Shown here in pieces: positions 9,680 through 17,691 of a stretch of DNA of 64,000 bases (positions within the stretch are counted from its first letter, which is position 1; every line of letters starts with the position of its first letter). The position numbers and the translations under genes were made by a program. The stretch comes from an uncultured Sphingomonas sp. (GTDB taxonomy: Bacteria > Pseudomonadota > Alphaproteobacteria > Sphingomonadales > Sphingomonadaceae). Location: NCBI GenBank assembly GCA_913775795.1, contig CAJYLT010000039.1, forward strand, positions 1 through 64,000, given 5' to 3'. The notes below the pieces were generated by a model, which saw only the letters and a program-made list of their open reading frames with translations, did not search any database and had not been told where the DNA came from.

Positions 9680-9790
9680 CTTTGCGGCAATGCGGGGTGC
9701 GATTGGTCGAGTAGCCGAGCAGATACGCCACCTCGGCGATTCCGAACCGGATGTTCAACCGCTCACGGCGTTCGGGCAGGAACGCCTTCG
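9680..9790 (-). pseudogene. Scrap of an AraC-type helix-turn-helix
   Basis: One minus-strand frame reads PERRERLNIRFGIAEVAYLL followed by GYS. This closely resembles the second helix-turn-helix of AraC/XylS regulators (IAEVAYLLGYSEPSAF). After GYS the similarity is lost, and no open frame supplies the rest of a regulator. The remainder of 9499-9984 shows nothing else I can name. Probably a relic, identified from about 18 residues only. Confidence 0.35.
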
Positions 9791-9984
9791 CCGTAACCGA
9801 TCGACCATCCGCTCGCCGGCATCGGCGGGATCGCCGATCTGGCTGGTGGTTGGATCGATTCGATCAATGTGTCCGCTGATTAAAGGTTATCGCCAGCAAG
9901 CCTGCGCCACGATGCTCGAATTCGCCAGCGGCAGTTGCTAGCACAAGCGTTTCGACCAACTTCCTAGTCGGAGAGGGGCAAGGT

Positions 9985-10263
9985 GTGGGAAAAATGGGAC
10001 GCATAAAGCCGCTTAGTTGGTTCGAGGCGCATGCAGCAGAGATGCTGCGCAATGTCGCCGAGGATCGCACCCCTTATGTAATCACGCAGAACGGCAAGGC
10101 GACGGCGGTGGTGATCGACATTGCCAGCTACGAGGAAACGCAGGAAATGCTGGCGCTTCTAAAGCTTGCCGCGCTGGGTCGCCGGGACGCGCGCGAGGGC
10201 CGCGTTCGCACAGCCCGGGATGCAATCGCCGAGGTACGCGCACTTACTCGCGTCGGCCAGTGA
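9985..10263 (+). CDS. Phd/YefM-family antitoxin
   Basis: The 92-residue protein contains IKPLSWFEAHAAEMLRNVAE and TPYVITQNGKATAVVIDIAS, the compact Phd/YefM fold that binds its own promoter and neutralises a RelE/ParE or Doc toxin. GTG 9985 is preferred because GGAGAGG lies eight bases upstream; ATG 9994 would be too far. The stop codon overlaps an ATG (TGATG at 10261-10265), the usual coupling to a toxin gene, but that downstream frame closes after 28 codons. It therefore appears to be an antitoxin left without a functional partner. The C-terminal half (residues 60-92) is arginine-rich and helical, as expected for the toxin-wrapping segment. Confidence 0.8.
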   Translation: MGKMGRIKPLSWFEAHAAEMLRNVAEDRTPYVITQNGKATAVVIDIASYEETQEMLALLKLAALGRRDAREGRVRTARDAIAEVRALTRVGQ

Positions 10264-10349
10264 TGCGTTGCCACATCGAGGTTGCCGCTGCCCTTCTTAG
10301 GCATTCCATGTGGTCACCATCCGCTACCCTGCGAGACAGCGGCTTCTAA
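10263..10349 (+). pseudogene. Probable truncated toxin partner
   Basis: This 28-codon frame starts inside the antitoxin stop codon (TGATG) and reads MRCHIEVAAALLRHSM before a stop. The opening resembles the first beta-strand and helix of RelE/ParE toxins (M-R-x-x-V-x-x-A-A-x-x-D-L). About 60 expected residues are missing, and base composition turns AT-rich right after it, suggesting the toxin was cut by an insertion or deletion. Identification rests mainly on position. Confidence 0.35.
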
Positions 10350-10796
10350 AATTGTAGGCGCCAACAACTTGAAGGCAAAGGTTGTAAAGTTTCAGCGCTG
10401 CAACTTTAAGGAGTTTTCGATTGTTGACTTGGTCCGGCCGTTTGACAAATCTGCAAATAAAATTGCCCGGTTCTTACATTCGCTCGGGCACGCGCGAAAT
10501 TCGAGTTTAGACAAGCTACATAGAGAGAGTCTCCAAGACACAGCGCTTAAATAGCACTCTATAAATCTACTAAAATATGAACGACTTTATAAATCTACTG
10601 AGTAGATATAGTCGATTAAGACATGGCATCCAAAAACCCAAACCGTTTAGTCAGTTTCGATCATATAGGTATCAGTATATTTTAGATAATGACTATTTCC
10701 AGAAAATATGTATAGTTAGGCCGATATATGAAAAGACTAGTATTTTTAAAGTTACTGTTGATAATATACTTTTTCGACAATTAGGCGAGGGTGTGT
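10350..10796. other. AT-rich patch with a weak 77-residue frame
   Basis: Composition drops sharply here from the surrounding high GC, especially over 10540-10780 (runs such as ATATATGAAAAGACTAG). A plus-strand frame at 10577-10810 encodes 77 residues (starts MNDFINLLSRYSRLRHG; rich in Y, F, I and K). A less convincing one covers 10282-10554. Neither has a clear ribosome site or a recognisable family. The composition points to foreign origin. The first frame could be a real gene of the former mobile element. Confidence 0.4.
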
Positions 10797-10967
10797 ATGA
10801 ATGCCGATGATATAAGTGTCGCTGCGATGCTTGTGGCAGCGATCCTTCTTGCGGTCGGGGAGATACGAGAGGATCGCGCCATCCGCCTCCTCGCCATCCC
10901 GATTCTTCTTGCCGAATGCGCTCGGGTCATGATCGGCTTGGCCATGACGGGCGTTCCCACGGGCTAA
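10797..10967 (+). CDS. Small hydrophobic protein, 56 residues
   Basis: ATG 10797 is preceded by GAGGG at good spacing and opens a 56-residue frame (MNADDISVAAMLVAAILLAV ...). It shows two hydrophobic stretches, about residues 8-22 and 31-49, separated by a charged GEIREDRAIR loop, so two short membrane helices are plausible. I do not recognise a family. It overlaps the end of the weak AT-rich frame by 14 bases and returns to host-like composition. It is 144 bases upstream of the kinase gene on the same strand. Confidence 0.4.
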   Translation: MNADDISVAAMLVAAILLAVGEIREDRAIRLLAIPILLAECARVMIGLAMTGVPTG

Positions 10968-11147
10968 GCTGTAACGAGGTTCAATCGCGCCGTCTGACGA
11001 TGTGTTGCGGCCGAATTTTGCGGCCGGGTGAGAGGGAGGCATTCATTCAGTCGAAGGGCGAAAACAGTAGGTATGTGATCGGCGCGGAAACCTATCCGGG
11101 TATTCTCCGGGTTGGTCGATACCGCCCGGCGAGTCAAAGCAGCAGGC

Positions 11148-12761
11148 GTGAATATCCATAGCGCCTCGCTCGTCGCCCATCGGCTCGACGTTCCGACCGA
11201 CCGCCCGGCCGTTCGCGCCGCGGGGGTGCTGGCGCTCTATGCGCTCGGCTTTGCGCTGACGCATGGGGCGGCGAGTGCGTGGGGCGGGGCGGGCTATTAT
11301 TCGCTCTGGTTCCCGGCGGCGGGGCTTCGCCTGGCGCTCCTCTGGCGGACGGGCGCGGTCTGGACATTGCCCCTGTGCGCGATCGAGCTCTCGGTCGATT
11401 TCGCGACGGGTGCGGTGCCAATGACCGGGCCCGACGCGCTGATCGGGTGGCTGGGCGCGGTGCGGCCGGTGCTTGCCTATGGTGCGACGGTCTGGCTGGT
11501 TCGCCGGCTGATGCAGAAGGACAGGAACCGCGGCATTGCCGCGCTGGCCGCGCCGATGCCGTTCGCGGTGGCGAGCGTCGCAGCGCCGCTGATCGCTGCC
11601 TTGTTCACGGTGCCGCAGGCGATGCTGCGCGGCGACCTGACCGGTGTCGTCACCGCGCGCGAGATCGGGCTGTCGATCGCCGCGTTTACCGTGGGCGACG
11701 TGCTGGGCACGCTGCTGGTCGCGCCGCCTTTGCTATGGGTCGCCGATCGCCTGTCGGGCCGCGCGCACGGGCCCCTGCCGCGCCCCCGCCCGGGGCCGGT
11801 TGCCGAGAGCATCGCCGCGCTGGTGCTCGGCGCGGTGGCGGGGGAGACGCTGGGCTGGCTCGGCCTCGGCTCACAATCCGCGCCCAGTCTGATCGCGGTC
11901 GCGTGGATCGGCCTTCGCTTCGGCCGGGTGCCCGCCTGGTTCGCGCTCCTCGCCGTTTGCGCAATGCTGTTGCCGCAGACGGCGGGGGCGATGGACACGC
12001 CGGCGCGGCTGCAATTCCACCTCGGCCTCGCCAGCGTGGTCGTCGCCGGCTATCTGGCGGGCAGCTTTCACGATGCGCAGCGGCGGGCGCGCGCCGACCT
12101 GGCGCGGCGCGATCGCCTGCTCTTCCAGGCCGACCGGCTGAAGACGCTGCGCGCGATGTCGGTCGCGGTCATCCATGAAATCTCGCAGCCCCTCTCGACG
12201 CTGGCGATCGAGGCGAAGCATCTCCACGAACTGACCGTCAGTGCCGATCCCGAAACCGCGGCGACCGCGGCGCTGATCGACCGCAAGGCGGCGCATCTGT
12301 CCGACCTCGTCCGCCGGCTTCGCCGCTATGGCGGGCGCGCGGTGGACGAGCCGTCGGCGCTGCCGCTCGCCAATCTGATCGAAAGCGTCGGCGCGCTCGC
12401 CGCGTCAGAGGTACAGGCCGCGCGCGCCCGCCTGACCATCACCGCGCCCGACCCGGCGCTGGCGGTGATGGCGCAGGAGGTCGAGCTGGCGCAGGCAGTG
12501 GTCAACCTCATCCGCAACGCGGTGCAGGCCTGTGGCCCGGACGGCGAGATCGCGCTGTCGGCGAGTGCCGAGGCGGGCAAGGCGATCATCCTCGTCACCA
12601 ATCGCTGCGCCGCGAATGCGCCCGCGCATGCCGGGATGGGGGTCGGCACGCTCGTCGCGCGTGCGATCGTCGAGGCGCATGGCGGCCGCCTGACGATCGT
12701 GCGCGACGGCGCGGACGTGCGCGCGGTCGTCACGCTTCCCCTGATCGGCGCCGAGGCATGA
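11148..12761 (+). CDS. Membrane histidine kinase (MASE1-like sensor)
   Basis: A 537-residue protein from GTG 11148; TTG 11112 is also in frame and the start is uncertain. Residues about 20-310 contain eight or so hydrophobic segments with the W-F-P-A-A-G-L-R signature of MASE1-type integral sensor domains. A HisKA helix follows (SVAVIHEISQPLSTLAIEAK; the histidine is the phosphate acceptor). The HATPase domain has N-box VVNLIRNAVQACG and G-box GMGVGTLVARAIVEAHGG. The stop overlaps the start of the response regulator by four bases (ATGA), so the two form a two-component pair. The kinase domain is of the FixL/NtrB-like class. The stimulus is unknown; no PAS domain is visible. Confidence 0.88.
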   Translation: MNIHSASLVAHRLDVPTDRPAVRAAGVLALYALGFALTHGAASAWGGAGYYSLWFPAAGLRLALLWRTGAVWTLPLCAIELSVDFATGAVPMTGPDALIGWLGAVRPVLAYGATVWLVRRLMQKDRNRGIAALAAPMPFAVASVAAPLIAALFTVPQAMLRGDLTGVVTAREIGLSIAAFTVGDVLGTLLVAPPLLWVADRLSGRAHGPLPRPRPGPVAESIAALVLGAVAGETLGWLGLGSQSAPSLIAVAWIGLRFGRVPAWFALLAVCAMLLPQTAGAMDTPARLQFHLGLASVVVAGYLAGSFHDAQRRARADLARRDRLLFQADRLKTLRAMSVAVIHEISQPLSTLAIEAKHLHELTVSADPETAATAALIDRKAAHLSDLVRRLRRYGGRAVDEPSALPLANLIESVGALAASEVQAARARLTITAPDPALAVMAQEVELAQAVVNLIRNAVQACGPDGEIALSASAEAGKAIILVTNRCAANAPAHAGMGVGTLVARAIVEAHGGRLTIVRDGADVRAVVTLPLIGAEA

Positions 12762-13339
12762 GCGACGCGCCCGTCATCTATGTCGTCGACGACGATCGCG
12801 ACCTGGGCGCCAGCGTCGCGCGGCTGCTCCAGCGCCATGGCTTTGCCGCCGAGCCGTTCCTCGACCCCGCGCTCCTCCTGCCCGTCTATGCCGATGCGCC
12901 CGCACATTGCATCGTCACCGACGTGATGATGGGCGACATCGACGGCTTCGCCTTTGCCGACCGCATCCGCGCGGTCGATCCGGCGGCGGCGATCATCTTC
13001 ATGACCGCGTGGCCGACCACCGCCAACGCGGTCGATTCGGTGCGCCGCTATGGCGGGCTCGACTATCTCGAAAAGCCGATCGACGAAGCGCGCCTGATCG
13101 CCGCGGTGACTGAGGGCGTCGCCTGGAGCGTCAGCCGCCGCGCCGCGCGCGACCGCACGGCCAAGCTGACCCCGCGCGAGCGCCAGGTACTCGACCTGTT
13201 GGCGGAAGGGCACCCGAACAAGGTCGTCGCCGACCGGCTCGGCCTGTCGACCAAGACCGTCGAGGATCACCGCGCCGCCGTGCTGGCCAAGACCGGCGCC
13301 AGCGGCCTCGCCGCGCTGATCGCGCTGGCGCGGGGCTAG
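12758..13339 (+). CDS. FixJ/LuxR-type response regulator
   Basis: A 193-residue two-domain regulator. The receiver domain (about 1-125) has the acidic pocket VVDDDRD (residues 9-15), phospho-acceptor Asp55 in VTDVMMGD, the switch threonine in FMTAW and the lysine in EKPID. The C-terminal LuxR-type helix-turn-helix (about 137-193) reads LTPRERQVLDLLAEGHPNKV and STKTVEDHRAAVLAKTGA. It is translationally coupled to the upstream kinase. FixJ-family members activate or repress transcription once phosphorylated. Target genes cannot be inferred here. The 3' end overlaps the convergent DUF2779 gene by four bases. Confidence 0.93.
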   Translation: MSDAPVIYVVDDDRDLGASVARLLQRHGFAAEPFLDPALLLPVYADAPAHCIVTDVMMGDIDGFAFADRIRAVDPAAAIIFMTAWPTTANAVDSVRRYGGLDYLEKPIDEARLIAAVTEGVAWSVSRRAARDRTAKLTPRERQVLDLLAEGHPNKVVADRLGLSTKTVEDHRAAVLAKTGASGLAALIALARG

Positions 13340-14859
13340 AGCGGTGCCGATGCCGGATCGATCAACCGCGCGTAGATGATGCGCATCGCATCGACGTCGC
13401 GCCCGCAATAGGCGCGCAGCGCCGCATCGAGCGCGGCGCGGCGGTCGGGGGTGCAGTCCGGCGCGCTCGCGTCGCGATAGGCCTCGACCGCATCGCCGCC
13501 TGCCTTCACCTCCAGCGTGGCATAATCGAGCTCGGGCGCGATCGTCGGCAGCACCGCCTTGATCGACCAGCTGCCGCGCTGGCCGCGGTGATACCAATAG
13601 TCGCGCGCCACTGGCAGCAGGTCGACAACGCGGTCGGCAAGGTGATCGAGCGCCCCGGAAAGATCGGAAAAGCAGCGGGCGAGCCGTTCGATCACGCCGC
13701 GTTCGAACACCGCATGCCAGGCGATCACCGCACCCGCTTGGGGCAGGGCTGCCAGTGCTTCGGCACAGTCGCGTCGCGGATCGTCGCCGTCCAGTGACAA
13801 AAACTCTCGGCGCTCGGCATGGCCGTCGGTCGTCTCGATATCCGCGACGAACTGGAACGGGACTTGTTCATAGGGATGCGCGCCCGGCCAGAGCGGCAGC
13901 GCGTGCGCCACCGTCTCGAAATCGAGCCAGATGCGCGGAAAGCGCCAGTCGCGCGTCGCGGCGGCGACGCCGGCGGGGTCGTGCTCGGCGACCCCGGTGA
14001 TGCTCGCACGCTGGATGCGGCGATCGGTGTCGCTGCCCAGATCGGCCGGGGGAACGAGGGTCAGATCGTCCAGCTCCTGCCCGGCGAAGCGCTTGCCGGC
14101 ACCGCGCGGCAGGATCGCGACCGGCCAGTCGGGGCCCGGCGGCAGCGCGGCGCGGCAATGGGCGCTGAAGGCACAGGGATGCGGCAAGCGGCAATGGTCG
14201 CCTATCGCGACGGGCGGCTCGCTGCCCGCAAGCATCGCCTCGGCGGCGTCCAGCAGCGCCGCGCGCCCGGCGGCGATGGCCGCGCTCGGCACCGTGACGT
14301 CGCTGTCGGCGAAAACGCCAGACAGGCTGCGCGCCGCCGGGAGCGCAAAGTCTCGATTCAGATGGCGGATCGTCGCCCGTGCGACCGACAGGCCGGCCCC
14401 TTCGGCGCTCCAACGCTGGGTCGCGACCGCCGCCACGTGATGGGGCTTGGCCCGGGTCGCGGCGCGCACCGCGATCAACTGCCACCCGCCGGGAACCGGC
14501 GCCGCAATATCGATCGTCGCGCGCAGCCCGTCGTGCTCGAACGCGGCGTTCAGCACGGTGCGCCTCTCAGCGACCGCCTGCCACGTCGCGGTGACCGCCG
14601 CCGCCCAGCCCCTTGCGTGATCGATCGTCACGGCGTCCGTGCACTGGCGTCCCGCTTCCGCCTTCACCGCCTGAGTAGTCGCGAGGCGGGCCTCGGCATC
14701 GGCCCCCGCGGGCCCGGCCACATCGGGGCGGAAGCGCGCGAGCCATAGCGATCGCGGGCACCGCTCGAAGGCGGCCAGTCCGGCGGGGGTCATCGCCGTG
14801 CAATCGGTGCAGGAGGCGGCAGGCCCTTCGTCGGGCCCGGAGCAGGAATGCGTTGGCAT
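13336..14859 (-). CDS. DUF2779 nuclease-like protein
   Basis: The 507-residue start at ATG 14859 is backed by GGAG eight bases upstream. An N-terminal cysteine cluster (C-S-G..C-T-D-C) leads into MTPAGLAAFERCPRSLWLARF, a Cas4/RecB-like opening. A central part has a cysteine motif (GDHCRLPHPCAFSAHC) typical of the Fe-S-binding end of PD-(D/E)XK nucleases. The C-terminal half is a DEDD-type exonuclease-like fold: IWLDFETVAHALPLWPGAHP, then PYEQVPFQF, VIAWHAVFERGVI and YCGRDVDAMRIIY. DUF2779 proteins are predicted nucleases of unproven role, sometimes near defence or mobile genes. It is divergent from a GIY-YIG-like gene 110 bases away, so the two may share a promoter region. Confidence 0.85.
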   Translation of the reverse strand: MPTHSCSGPDEGPAASCTDCTAMTPAGLAAFERCPRSLWLARFRPDVAGPAGADAEARLATTQAVKAEAGRQCTDAVTIDHARGWAAAVTATWQAVAERRTVLNAAFEHDGLRATIDIAAPVPGGWQLIAVRAATRAKPHHVAAVATQRWSAEGAGLSVARATIRHLNRDFALPAARSLSGVFADSDVTVPSAAIAAGRAALLDAAEAMLAGSEPPVAIGDHCRLPHPCAFSAHCRAALPPGPDWPVAILPRGAGKRFAGQELDDLTLVPPADLGSDTDRRIQRASITGVAEHDPAGVAAATRDWRFPRIWLDFETVAHALPLWPGAHPYEQVPFQFVADIETTDGHAERREFLSLDGDDPRRDCAEALAALPQAGAVIAWHAVFERGVIERLARCFSDLSGALDHLADRVVDLLPVARDYWYHRGQRGSWSIKAVLPTIAPELDYATLEVKAGGDAVEAYRDASAPDCTPDRRAALDAALRAYCGRDVDAMRIIYARLIDPASAPL

Positions 14860-14969
14860 CGTCGCTTCTCCTAATGCCGCGACCCCGGCCGCGCCTGTCG
14901 GGGTATTTCCCGGATAGCCGGTGCCGGGGATCCCGGCGAATACGCCGCCATCAATGGCGAGGATGTTCG

Positions 14970-16175
14970 ATGACGCTCTACACCGCTGACCAATTGATGA
15001 CGCTGCGCATTGTCGACGCGCCCGCAGGCAAACCGGCTTGGGCCAATCTGGTCGCCGATGTCGATCGAGACGTCGCGCCGGTCGAGCTGTGCGGGCCGGG
15101 GCTCTATGCGTTGTTCCTCGATGGTTCGCTGTTCTACATCGGTCTGCATGTCGGCGAGCAGGCGGGGGCGGACTATTCGGTCCTGCACCGCTGGGTCCTG
15201 CATGTCGTGGGGCAGACGATGCGGTCGCACAAGACGAGTTTCAGCCGCCGGTCGCTGCGCCGCCTGCTCGACACCCAGTCGCGCGATGCGGTGAGCGACG
15301 GGCTTGCCGCCTGCTTGCCGCAGGCGCGCGACACCGATCTCGCGACGCTCCCCGATCATCCGCTGCTCAAGGGCCCGCACTGCACCGCGCAAAAGGCGGT
15401 GTTCGCCGCGCGGCACTGGGGCGTGTTCGCGCCGGGAAACGAGGACGCGATGCTCTCGCGCATCACCTGTCTGTTCCAGCCCGTCGCCGCCGACTGGGCC
15501 GAGCGTCTGGACGGTGCGGAGGGGCGCGAGCGCGGCGCCTGGGCGCGCGAGGCCTGGCTGCGTCCGGCCGAGACCGATCTGGTCCAGCGCTTTAATCCCA
15601 TCTGCAACGCCGCGACGGCAATCGGCAAGCACCGCGACGGGGTCGGCCTCGACGAGGTGAGGGCCGCGCTGGCCGCCGCGCTGCCGCAGGCGCTGCCGGC
15701 GTTCGACCGGACCGAATATGACGCGCGCTCGACCGCGCGCCGTGCCGCCGCGGCGTCGGTGGTCGAGGCCTATGCCGACCGTTCCGAGCCGTCCGACAGC
15801 GACACCGCCGTGCTCGCGGACGAAGAGGGGCTGAGCATCTTCGAACAGAATTTCCGCCGCCCGTTGAGCGACGCGGGCGAGCGGTTCGTCGATACGCTGC
15901 GCGATGCCGCGCCGGACGGTATCGAACTCTACTTCACCAATATTCCGGACCTGCGCCTGCGCGTCGTCGGTACCCGGCAACCGCTGGTCAAAATCTCGAC
16001 GTCGTACGGACTGCTGCGCTGCTCCTCGCGCGTTGCGCCCGAAGTGTGCGAGCGGCTTGGGCTCGACGTTTCGGTGCACGAGACCGATCCGATGCGTACG
16101 CATTTTCGGATCGACCCGGCAACGACCTCGCCCAAGGTCATTCTTGACCTGATCGAGGCGATCCGGATGTCATGA
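14970..16175 (+). CDS. GIY-YIG-like domain protein, unknown family
   Basis: ATG 14970 follows GGCGAGGA at normal spacing; an upstream in-frame extension to 14853 lacks such a site. The product is 401 residues. Residues about 32-90 (GPGLYALFLDGSLFYIGLHV then LHRWVLHVVGQTMRSH) contain the paired G-L-Y and Y-I-G strands and a following arginine helix as in GIY-YIG nucleases. A later Glu and Asn would be needed for activity and I cannot assign them. The C-terminal 110 residues (ELYFTNIPDLRLRVVGTRQP then VKISTSYGLLRC) are a separate alpha/beta domain I do not recognise. The stop overlaps the next gene (ATGA), and the gene is divergent from the DUF2779 gene. Nuclease function is inference. Confidence 0.7.
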   Translation: MTLYTADQLMTLRIVDAPAGKPAWANLVADVDRDVAPVELCGPGLYALFLDGSLFYIGLHVGEQAGADYSVLHRWVLHVVGQTMRSHKTSFSRRSLRRLLDTQSRDAVSDGLAACLPQARDTDLATLPDHPLLKGPHCTAQKAVFAARHWGVFAPGNEDAMLSRITCLFQPVAADWAERLDGAEGRERGAWAREAWLRPAETDLVQRFNPICNAATAIGKHRDGVGLDEVRAALAAALPQALPAFDRTEYDARSTARRAAAASVVEAYADRSEPSDSDTAVLADEEGLSIFEQNFRRPLSDAGERFVDTLRDAAPDGIELYFTNIPDLRLRVVGTRQPLVKISTSYGLLRCSSRVAPEVCERLGLDVSVHETDPMRTHFRIDPATTSPKVILDLIEAIRMS

Positions 16176-16480
16176 TCCGGCGTCGGCGCGGCGGGGGCGC
16201 TGCCGTCGCACACCTGCGCGAAGAAGTTGCCTGCTGGCCGATGCCTGACGGCGGCTTCCTGGTCGAAGAGCGCGAGGTCGTGCCGCGCCGCTGGTGGAAT
16301 CGGCTGATACGGCCGATCGGCATCGCGCTGATCGTGGGGGCGGTCGGATGGCCGGTCGTCGTGCTCTGCCATGGCTGGCCCCGCCTGGCGCTCGGGTTCG
16401 CGATCGCCGACTGGTGCGTGATCGTTGCCGGACGGAACTTGATGCACTGGGGTGCGAAACGTTGGGCGGAGGACGAGTAG
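16172..16480 (+). CDS. Small two-helix membrane protein
   Basis: A 102-residue protein translated from an ATG overlapping the preceding stop codon (ATGA), so coupled to the GIY-YIG-like gene. A basic N-terminus (MIRRRRGGG) and a soluble 40-residue segment precede two hydrophobic helices (PIGIALIVGAVGWPVVVLCH and LALGFAIADWCVIVAG). The short tail is charged. I do not recognise the family. Tight coupling to a nuclease-like gene is the main clue to function: membrane anchoring or a membrane effector are the obvious ideas, neither proven. Confidence 0.65.
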   Translation: MIRRRRGGGAAVAHLREEVACWPMPDGGFLVEEREVVPRRWWNRLIRPIGIALIVGAVGWPVVVLCHGWPRLALGFAIADWCVIVAGRNLMHWGAKRWAEDE

Positions 16481-16664
16481 GTCGGCGCGCATCCCAGTCG
16501 GAGATCATGTCGTGCGCAGGCGAGGACAGTCTGTCAGGTCTAGGATGGTAGGGGCAGATCGGCCTTTAGCCCAGGTCAGATTGCACGCGCGACGCCGGGA
16601 TGACGAGTGCTGGGCAGAGGCCCTGATGGTCGCGCGTTCGCACGGCAAGAGGGCGGGGGTCACG

Positions 16665-17333
16665 TCAGTCGGCTTCCTTCTCGGCCTTGCCCTTTTCGAT
16701 GCGTGAATCGTCGGCCTGTTTCACTGACATCAGCTGCGATGGGAACGGCTTCGCCAAGGCAACGGCGTCATCGAACGTGCAGGTGAGCCATCGCTCCTCG
16801 TCTTCCTCGTCGAGCAACACCGGCATCGCCTTGGGATGAACCGGGGCAACGAGCGGGTTCGGCTCGGTCGTCAGGAGCGCAAAGACCGCGCCGGTTTCGG
16901 TCGGACGCCAAACCCCCGCAAAGCTGACGATGGGCCGGCTGGGGATGTCGAACCAGAATAGCGGGCGCTTCCCCGTCGGACCCGGCCCATATTCGCTGAA
17001 GCTTGTGAACGGGACGAGGCAGCGCCTCTGAGGGTTTGCGAGCGCCGACTTCCAAAAGGGCGAGGTGTAGTTGCGAACGTTCGTGACCTTCGTGTCGAGC
17101 AGCACGGGTTTTCCCGTCACCTTATCTATCCGTTTGCCCGGTACCTTCCGCGGAAAGCCCCACGACATCGTGTCCAGCCGCCGTCCACCGCCGTCCTGCC
17201 GGATCACCCAAGCTTCCCGATCCGGGAACAGCTCCGTCGGGGGAAAGGTGGCGTCTTCGGGATAGATCGCATCGACGCCGTATCGAGCCGCGATTTCGGC
17301 CTGCTTTGCCGTCATTCGATAGCGATTGCACAT
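16665..17333 (-). CDS. SOS response-associated peptidase (SRAP/YedK family)
   Basis: This 222-residue SRAP protein has the full active site. It begins Met-Cys-Asn-Arg-Tyr, so after removal of Met the catalytic Cys2 becomes N-terminal. It also carries KVTNVRNYTSPFWKSAL, the glutamate in PFTSFSEYGPG and the histidine in HPKAMPVLLDEED. The family (HMCES/YedK) covalently captures abasic sites in single-stranded DNA and protects them during replication. Length is normal for the family and a lysine/glutamate-rich tail ends the protein. It stands alone, facing a small membrane-protein gene. I saw no alphaproteobacterial LexA box upstream. Confidence 0.93.
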   Translation of the reverse strand: MCNRYRMTAKQAEIAARYGVDAIYPEDATFPPTELFPDREAWVIRQDGGGRRLDTMSWGFPRKVPGKRIDKVTGKPVLLDTKVTNVRNYTSPFWKSALANPQRRCLVPFTSFSEYGPGPTGKRPLFWFDIPSRPIVSFAGVWRPTETGAVFALLTTEPNPLVAPVHPKAMPVLLDEEDEERWLTCTFDDAVALAKPFPSQLMSVKQADDSRIEKGKAEKEAD

Positions 17334-17468
17334 ACCGCCATCCTCGCATTTGCTGGCCAGACGTCAACGCACACAGGATTGCCATTTTGTGGTGCCGAGC
17401 GGCAGACCGAGGCGTTGCAATTCGTGCCCATTCGCTCATTCTCCCCGGGCAACAGGGGGATACCAGCA

Positions 17469-17663
17469 ATGACAACAACGACATCGGCTGTCTCGCCGCG
17501 ATTCCTGATCGGCGTTTTGCTCGGGGCGTCGCTCGCTCTCATCGCTCTCGCCGTCTGGATGATCGTCAATGACGAGGGCTCCCCGGTGCTGGTCGCTGTC
17601 GTCGGTTCAATGCTGGCGTGCGGTGCGGCGATTGCCTCGTCGCAGATCAAAAAGAAGCCTTGA
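17469..17663 (+). CDS. Small membrane protein, 64 residues
   Basis: ATG 17469 (MTTTTSAVSPRFLIGVLLGA...) lies about ten bases after AGGGGG and is preferred to an upstream in-frame start at 17379. Two hydrophobic helices (FLIGVLLGASLALIALAVWM, then VLVAVVGSMLACGAAIASS) flank a short acidic VNDEGSP turn. The tail QIKKKP is basic, suggesting both ends are cytoplasmic. No family is recognised. It is divergent from the SRAP gene and followed by convergent unknown genes. Confidence 0.55.
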   Translation: MTTTTSAVSPRFLIGVLLGASLALIALAVWMIVNDEGSPVLVAVVGSMLACGAAIASSQIKKKP

Positions 17664-17691
17664 TCGAGAAGGAGCCCCCTTAGCGAATACT

